Source: Channallabes apus (lineage: Eukaryota > Chordata > Actinopteri > Siluriformes > Clariidae). Taken from it: a stretch of DNA of 64,000 bases. The position numbers and the translations under genes are program-made. Under the pieces are notes generated by a model, which was not told the origin of the DNA, ran no database searches, and saw nothing but the letters and a program-made list of their open reading frames with translations. This document shows positions 57,640 through 64,000 of this stretch, one piece after another. Each line of letters begins with the position of its first letter. Positions within the stretch are counted from its first letter, which is position 1. The DNA lies in the NCBI GenBank assembly GCA_030522415.1, contig CM060115.1:10418491-10482490 (forward strand). The letters are read 5' to 3'.

Positions 57640-58135
57640 TCCAGTAACCAGTCATGGATTACCATTGTTTCCCAATAACCAATCATGGATCACCATAATT
57701 TTCTAGCAGTCAAGGATTACAATTGTTTTCAGCAACCAATCACAGTCTGCTATTGTTTGCTGTAACCAATCATGGAAAACCATAATTTCCCAGCAGTCAG
57801 TCACAGAATATTATTATTTCCCAGTAACCAATCACTGATTACCATTGTTCCCAATAACCAGTCATGGCTTACCGTTGTTTCCCAGCAACCGATCACAGAT
57901 CATCATTCCTAATACCCAATCACAAAATCCCAATTGTTCCCAATAACCAATCACAGATTGCCATTGTTTCCTAATACCAAATCACAAATTACTATAGTTT
58001 CCCAACAACCCATCATGGATCATTATTCCCGATAACCAATCAAAGATTGCCATTGTTCCCAATTATCAATCACAGAACAATATTGTTTCCAACAACGAAT
58101 CCCATATCATCATTTCACCAACACCATCACTAGTC
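57640..58135. repeat. Minisatellite, about 17 degenerate 30-bp units
   Basis: Units read roughly AATAACCAATCACAGATTAC followed by CATTGTTTCC, 26-32 bp long, in one orientation with frequent point changes. Each unit carries a CCAAT-like box (AACCAATCA). Units differ too much for a recently expanded array. Confidence 0.9.
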
Positions 58136-58682
58136 ACAATAGTTCATAAGGAAACATTGTCCAGCATTACCATTGATCATCACTATTTTTTCCAAAAACA
58201 TCACTGTCTGTCCCATTCTGACATTTCTGTATTGTTTGTTTGTAACACTATCATAGACAATCCTCATACAGTAAAATAAATCTGTTATTTCATCTATAAC
58301 TGTTTCCTTCATGTCTGTTTCACTATTTTATTTGCCTGCTGCAGGTGTAAGTATAGTGTAAATACACAAAGATGACTTCTTCCTATTAAAAATATTTAAA
58401 ATATTTTTATTATTTCTTAATAAAACTTTGTTTAGTTCTGAGTGCATTCCTTAAATCTTTCTTTATGTAACACGATTTGATGTGAAAACGATGGCAATTG
58501 ACTAAATATGCAAATTAGACAATGATGTCTCTTAGGACGAATTTTTCAGGTGGCATTAACAACACTGGTTAGTAATGGAACTTGAAGGTGTGCCACAAGG
58601 GCCAATTCTGGGACCTTTCCTCCATTCTTGCCTTATATTGAAATCGAAACAACACAGATGATGACTTTAAATTTAACAAAAA

Positions 58683-58685
<3 letters not shown>

Positions 58686-58719
<34 letters not shown>
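58686..58719. repeat. (CT)n microsatellite acting as polypyrimidine tract
   Basis: About 17 CT dinucleotides end 4 bp before the ACCCAG acceptor of the last coding exon, so the splice-site pyrimidine tract is itself a microsatellite. Confidence 0.95.
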
Positions 58720-58723
58720 CCAG

Positions 58724-58945
58724 CCGGTGAAGCTGCCTCTGAGTAAGGACATGGGCCAAACGCTGACCGCCGCAATAGTACCCTCTCACTTGGCAGCCGT
58801 TGCCGCAGCAGCCGCCGGGTTCCCGCTTCGTGCCAGCCATAACCCATCCCTTTTCCAGACTCAATCTCTCCCCACAACACTTCTTCGCCCTGCACCTGGG
58901 CCTATTAGGACCAGCCATGCGCCGGTACTGTTCGCTCCCTACTGA
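58724..58945 (+). CDS. znf385d: ZNF385D-like terminal coding exon
   Basis: 222 bp, phase 0 in, 73 codons and TGA. Residues 273-345: PVKLPLSKDMGQTLT, then an Ala-rich helix-like run (LAAVAAAAAG), then LLRPAPGPIRTSHAPVLFAPY at the C-terminus. The (A/S)LLRPAPGPIRT(A/S)H.PVLFAPY ending is characteristic of ZNF385D; ZNF385B ends differently as I recall. This is the main support for the paralogue call. The Ala-rich segment varies among family members. The frame upstream of 58724 is intronic (CT repeat). Confidence 0.93.
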   Translation, partial: PVKLPLSKDMGQTLTAAIVPSHLAAVAAAAAGFPLRASHNPSLFQTQSLPTTLLRPAPGPIRTSHAPVLFAPY

Positions 58946-59650
58946 CCTCCGAACTGTGACTTCGGATTAAATCTGACACACCATCTCAGCGCTAATTTAA
59001 TTGTGGTCCAGTCCAGTGTGGATTATTGCCTTTTTCTGTCCATCATCACACAAGAAATCCGGTAGGGATCTGATGTGTGATAGTATACCGCAATAATGAA
59101 AAAGACAAACCAGGTAACTATGCATTGTCATTACCATATGACACACTGTTTCAAAGCTCGAAATGGATTTAGGGGGTTTATTGTTGGAGGAATTTATTTT
59201 TCCTTTTTTTTTTTTTTTTTTTCATGTCCAAAAAAATATATATAAAAGGATTTTTGTGTGAGAAGAGAGAGGAGAAAGTATGGGAAAATAAGTTCTACTG
59301 CTCAGCTGTTTGCACTTTAAGCCCTTCCTTCTGTGGATGTCTTCAGTGCTTTAGATCAGTAGAACCTGGTTTATTCCTTCCTGTATGTTGTGATTTATTT
59401 GTACGCACGTGCATTTGATGTTGTGTGAATGGACGATGGATTGAAAAGTGAATTACTGCTGATTTATTACCTGCTAAGTAAAGTGTGTGTGTGTGTGCGT
59501 GTACATGTTTGTACATCCCTTGAAGCTACCCATGCAAAAATCTACACAGGTCAAAGGGACATTAAAGGTCATCTATCTCATCAAACTAATGTGAAAGAAA
59601 AAAATAAAAAAAACAAGATTTCAAATAAAATCTTACTTTGCTAACTTGTG
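58946..59650 (+). other. Probable 3' UTR of znf385d-like gene
   Basis: Sequence after the stop is unique and AU-rich, with (GT)n at 59482-59497. It runs to a cluster of polyadenylation signals (59600-59630). The end cannot be fixed without transcript data; a further AATAAA at about 59877 could give a longer form. Confidence 0.6.
59603..59629 (+). terminator. Candidate polyadenylation signals
   Basis: AATAAA occurs near 59603-59608 and at 59624-59629. TTACTTTGCTAACTTGTGTATGG follows, which would offer a GU-rich downstream element around 59645-59655. Confidence 0.5.
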
Positions 59651-60704
59651 TATGGTGAAATAATACTTTATACAAAGTTACACACACACAGACACTCACA
59701 TCATGTTTTGATTAACCTCACTGATGAATGACGGCTAGGAACTCTCCCCACGTGTCCAGTTTCCACATTAGAGCAGCTCTGTTTATTCTGCTGCAGACAA
59801 AAAAAAAAAAACTATCGAAAATGAGGAGCAAATGAGCAGCGAATCAATTCTGCCTAATTATGAAACGTGAGAGGACAATAAACATGCATTCCATAATTCA
59901 AGCCAAAACAATGCCACGTGTACCCTCTAAAACTCTCCGGAGTCTGAGTGGAGCGAGTGTGAGGCTCGTTTGTCAAAATCCCACACATCTCCAGGTGTTG
60001 AATGAACTCAGCTGTTCCCTCCACGGACCTACACTTGAACTCTCTCCCTTGTCTTGTATAAATTTCCCACTATGACTTATCCCTGCCTGAAGGAGACTGA
60101 GGGGGGAAAGTCTCGCTAGTGCACGCTCCAAGCATAGCCGAGACGTTAGTCTGGTAAGCAGATAGAGCGGGAGTTGCTGAATGGGATTGCTGGCGCCGTC
60201 ATGTGGCCATAACTTATTTATGAACTAATAATGACCAACATCTGTATATGGGATGGGCTCTTTTTTTTTTTTTTTTCTTTTTCGTTCCGCAGTTCCAGGA
60301 AGCTGTCAGTGTACACACACATATGCACACGTTTCTGAATTGAATCCTATCCAGCTGAGGAAGCAACATTTTAGGTAGACCAAATTGAATTAAGGGCTCT
60401 GACCTGAGCTTTTACAGATAGCGAGCTTCTACTGGTTTTGGGCGCTCAGAAATCCAATTTTCGCGATTTTCCAGTTCCGGCCTAAATCCTCAGCGCCTTC
60501 TTTGTTGATGCGAAAGAAAAAGCTTCTCATACCATGAAAACGTTTACTTCAACTTGTGAAAAGTACATTTGCAGTGCTTGAGCGAACGCTAAATGCAACC
60601 TATAAAGAAAAAACAACCATGCATGATATACATCACTGCACAGTGAAATAATTTTTTTTCTTTAAATATTCCAGCTTTTTTTTATTTATTTTTTTTAAGT
60701 AGGC
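59651..60704. other. 3' flank, nothing definable
   Basis: Unique sequence with simple tracts ((CA)n at 59681, poly-T at 60257-60276). No exon, RNA gene or transposon was recognised. Confidence 0.5.
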
Positions 60705-60717
60705 TGAGGTCAGAGCG

Positions 60718-61080
60718 GCGGCACGGTGGTGTAGTGGTTAGCACTGTCGCCTTGCACCTCCAGGGTCTGGGTTCGATTCCCCGGCCAGGCTCAATTCCCG
60801 TCTCTGTGTGCATGGAGTTTGCATCTTCTCCCCGTGCTTGGTGGGTTTCCTCCGGGTACTCCGGTTTCCTCCCACAGTCCAAAGATATGCAGGTTAGGTT
60901 AATTGGCGTTCCCAAATTGCCCGTAGTGTGTGAATGTGTGTGTGTCTGCCCTGCGATGGATTGGCACCCTGTCCAGGGTGTACCCTGCCTTGTGCCCGAA
61001 AGCCTCCTGGGATAGGCTCCAGGCCCCCCGCGACCCTGAACACAGGATAAAGCGGTATAGAAGATGAATGAATGAATGAA
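60718..61080 (+). mobile_element. SINE family A, full length with 13-bp target duplication
   Basis: Starts GGCACGGTGGTGTAGTGG (A box), B box GGGTTCGATTCC, body and (GAAT)n tail. Target duplication TGAGGTCAGAGCG at 60705-60717 and 61081-61093. The target belongs to the repeat family seen at 7236, so this SINE interrupts an older repeat. Confidence 0.95.
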
Positions 61081-61200
61081 TGAGGTCAGAGCGCAGGGTC
61101 AGCCATTTTACGTCATCCATGGAGCAGACAGGGTTAAGGGGCCTTGCTTAAGGGCCCAACAGCAAAGCTGGGGCTCGAACCACCAACCTTCTGATCTGTA
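61081..61200. repeat. Unnamed interspersed repeat fragment
   Basis: GGTCAGAGCGCAGGGTCAGCC, GGGTTAAGGGGCCTTGCTTAAGG and GGCTCGAACCACCAACCTTC; relatives at 7236-7372 and 54890-54975. The end resembles a reversed B box, consistent with a tRNA-derived SINE. Confidence 0.6.
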
Positions 61201-63940
61201 TCAGTATATAATCCATGTATCATCTTCAGTCGTATATAAAAAGATGCATCGTAATGAAACTCTTGGTTAATGGTTTTCTACCTTACTCGGCTGCTTGATA
61301 GGAAGATTTAAACCTTGCTTCATTACAATCTCAAGACAGCAACGCAGCAAAGCTTTAGCCCTTTTTAACTGTCCGGCTCTTTTACCTCCTTATCTGCCCA
61401 CTCAACTTCCAAAGCTTCAAAGCTCATGCTGATCTGGCCATCACTGGGATCCTGCTCGTCGTCTCATAAATCACTAATCAGCTCAAGTGTGTCTGCTGCA
61501 CTGCATTCTAGAACTTGTGCACCAAATGTCTCCATTAATTCGTATTCAGAAGGTAAGCCAGGAAAGAAGTTCTCTTGCTAACACTGAAACTTGATCATTA
61601 TCCCTCATGGTTAAGTTTGATTTATTTATTTATTTTATTTTATTTTCTGGTATTAAACACTGTCTAAAAACTGCCATGGGGATACAGTAACAATGGCCAT
61701 CTGTGTCGTCTGTCTATTTATTAGTAACCAACTAAATAGCACCAAGCACAGTGTCATTCATATTTATGTTGCAGGATATAGTATGCACACAGTGCCTGCG
61801 TCTTCAGCTTTTCTTTCAGCATTTATTCACATTAGATTACATGAAAGAAATGGGAACAAATGTTTTACTGCACCAAGCTGCAAAGTGCAAATCAATTAAA
61901 AAATTCTAGGTTTATAGAAGAACCTCAGCAGCAACCTCATTTCCCCTCTCGTCTCTTCCAACGTCTCCACCTGATTCTTCTGCACCTGGTGTAACAAACA
62001 AAAAACATTCATCTCAATCTTCTCTGGCACAGCGATCGGACTGAAAATGAGAGACAAATATGTCCTTCCGGAAGCCTGGACAACTATTCCTCAAGAGTGC
62101 ATTAAAGATACAGAAAAGTCTGGCTCTTTAGAAGCAAAAGATGGAGAAATGAGAGGTAGATCAGTACTGTTAGCGCTTAAAGGTCCCATATTTTACTTTT
62201 TTTGTAAGACGTTTGTAAATTAGTACAGATTAGACCACACCCACTTAAGGAGAACAACAGAACTGAGCAACATGCTGGGGGAGGGTACCTGTACAGTATC
62301 TTCCTATATGATGTCACATTAGGGGGAATATCTAATTGTCTTGTTTAAGCCCTGGACAATATAAAAATGGAAAAAGAACAACAAAAAAAAGAAGGTGTTG
62401 AATGCTTTTTTTTTCTCCAGTTTTTGACCAAAAATGAAAAAAAAAAAAATTATGTAACCAAAGTGTGTAAAGATCATTTGCTGTGTAAAGATCCCTTCTT
62501 AATGATTTCTAACCTGCATCTTCTGAATAGTAAGAAATGCAATTGAACAATGGAAAATTCCTCCAGGCTTCTGTTGTATTAATTCTGACTTTAAAAGCTT
62601 TCTCAACTAGTCACCATTTCAGGCTCAGCGCTGCATAATGACACACTTGAGTGCAAAGAATTCTATCTTTGAGAGTGCATTGCGGCACATTTTCTCTCAA
62701 CGCGCCATACAACGGATGAGCTTGAATCTCTGCCCTTTCTTTTCAAGTGCTTGAGAAAGAGATTGCATGAAGAAAATAAAATATTCAGCATATACTGTAA
62801 TGCAACTACACAGGACGGCAGAAATTCCTCCCAGCGAACGGATGGATGGATGGTTCGGTCATTCCCGATGCTTCTGATCAAGAGGAATTTAGGTAGTAAT
62901 TAGCATTCTGTCACAGGAGGATTGTCTTTTTCTTTGCTCATATTGCACTCTCTGTGCTAGATAGCCTGGAGCTGTGAAAGCCTGCGGCGTGCGATGCATC
63001 ACACGAATCTCCTGCAGGAAATGGAGCAATTTCATGGATCATGCTGACAGAGGGTTGCAGTCTCAATTTGACCCCACAGTTCTCTTGAGAGTGAGTTACT
63101 ATCTGCTGAAGGAATGTGAATGACCTGATTATAAAGGTGACTCCATAGACTGCAACACTCACACACACTTCGGAAAAACTTCTGACATCTGACGTCAACG
63201 GAATACCTGCAGAACTCGTGGATACCGTTAAACACCACAGCGCAAACAGGAACCCAATTGGTGCTTGTCATTCTGCGCTCTAGGGAAGAGTTGGCATGTT
63301 GGGACCATCATAAGTGTGAACGTGGATGCACCTGTTCTTGTAGGAAAGCACACTGTTATAGGGTTCTACATACTGTAGAACTTCCATTTGAGAGACATAT
63401 TCTCTTAGAGTGTACAAAATTGAACGAAGCTAATAATGACCAGATTCCCAGATTCAATTTGGTTTGTCTGGTGTTGCCCTGGTAGAGACCATTAAAGAAC
63501 CCTTGTAGAACCCCTATAGAAAGCTAGAACCAGTAATTATCCCTAGAACGGCTTAAACATACATGCGTTTCTCATTCTCCAATGGAAATATACGGTAAAG
63601 TTTCATAATTCATGAAATGAATGATTTAATGGTTACACTATCAATAAAGGCTCTTAGCCTCATACCTGTACGTTCCACTTGAAACCATTTCTGGTAGGAA
63701 ACGTGTATGGTTCTAGGTAGAACAAGAGTGATCCACATTAAAAGACCCTAAAATCATATATTCATACTAGTAACCTAAAGGCATCTGACATTTTTTCCCT
63801 TTTTTTTCCCTGTTAGAAATACATTAGCTCCATATAGAATGTATTATAACGCTAGAACTCATATTCTCCCATATCCATTGGAATCCATTGGAGTCAGCAT
63901 TTCAGTAATTTAGTATAACTAGATTTTTTTGAAACATGGA
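61201..63940. other. 3' intergenic sequence, nothing definable
   Basis: No splice-flanked coding block or transposon core was recognised. From about 63360 to 63730 the motif GGTTCTA / TAGAACC recurs, a degenerate simple repeat. 62940-63270 is unique and less AT-rich but has no coherent homology that I recognise. Confidence 0.45.
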
Positions 63941-63944
63941 TATG

Positions 63945-64000
63945 GTTTGGGAACATCAATTAGCCTAATCAGCATGTCACTGGATGGTGGGAGGAAACTG
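63945..64000 (-). mobile_element. SINE family A, cut by window end
   Basis: GTTTGGGAACATCAATTAGCC, CAGCATGTCACTGGATGGTG and GGAGGAAACTG match the reverse-orientation body of family A. The rest lies beyond the window. Confidence 0.75.

Larger units (their letters stand above)
56357..58723 (+). other. Last intron (2.4 kb)
   Basis: Donor GTAAGA at 56357. The acceptor is preceded directly by about 35 bp of (CT)n and ACCCAG. Holds a 30-bp minisatellite at 57640-58135; 56360-57600 and 58140-58680 show nothing definable. Confidence 0.9.

Noticed and set aside
57640..58135. CRISPR-like array of 30-bp repeats
   Set aside because: The units are contiguous and degenerate with no unique spacers, and the DNA is from an animal; it is a minisatellite.
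54568..58945. Naming the gene znf385b
   Set aside because: The MDPVQ spelling fits B, but the central and C-terminal signatures fit D better; B remains a lower-probability alternative.

Overview
The window is vertebrate nuclear DNA, almost certainly from a ray-finned fish. It has multi-exon splicing with GT-AG introns, dense tRNA-derived SINEs, Tc1/mariner and hAT DNA transposons, a DIRS-type tyrosine-recombinase retrotransposon, and LINE 3' ends typical of teleosts. There are no operons, rRNA genes or CRISPR arrays. A catfish or other otophysan would fit the repeat mix, but I cannot fix the species from sequence alone.

One host gene is supported. It is the 3' part of a ZNF385-family zinc-finger gene on the plus strand, best matched by eye to ZNF385D. 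Six coding exons (13394-13501, 25494-25659, 53652-53897, 54568-54749, 56243-56356, 58724-58945) join without frame conflict into 345 codons plus a stop. They encode three C-x2-C-x12-H-x5-H fingers of the matrin/U1 type, and each finger is interrupted by an intron. The two large introns (12.0 and 28.0 kb) and the roughly 13.4 kb upstream of the first visible exon make up most of the window and are mainly transposon-derived. The N-terminal exon(s) and promoter probably lie outside the window to the left. A 3' UTR and polyadenylation signals follow, then about 4 kb of flank.

Layout. 1-13393: upstream sequence with a large foldback element (2775-5123) split by a hAT element, a MITE and several SINEs. 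13502-25493: intron with LINE and Tc1 remnants, two near-complete Tc1 elements with IR/DR ends (19287-20510 and 21144-22764), and a possible cassette exon (23073-23180). 25660-53651: giant intron with a 700-bp polypyrimidine tract, decayed Tc1 copies, a DIRS retrotransposon (39094-44028) inserted into a Tc1 element, an RTE-like LINE end and a second hAT (48219-49647). 53898-58723: small introns with one SINE and a 30-bp minisatellite. 58946-64000: 3' UTR and flank.

SINE families used below. Family A starts GGCGGCACGGTGGTGTAGTG, has A/B boxes and ends in an (ATGA)n-type tail. Family B starts GGTGTAGCTCAGTGGTTAAG. Family C starts GGGGTGGCTCAG. Family D is the type copy at 37133-37530. The most unusual object is the DIRS element. 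Its ITRs, internal complementary region and GTT junctions are all recognisable, but its recombinase gene has turned into a tandem array of about 4.5 shortened recombinase modules.
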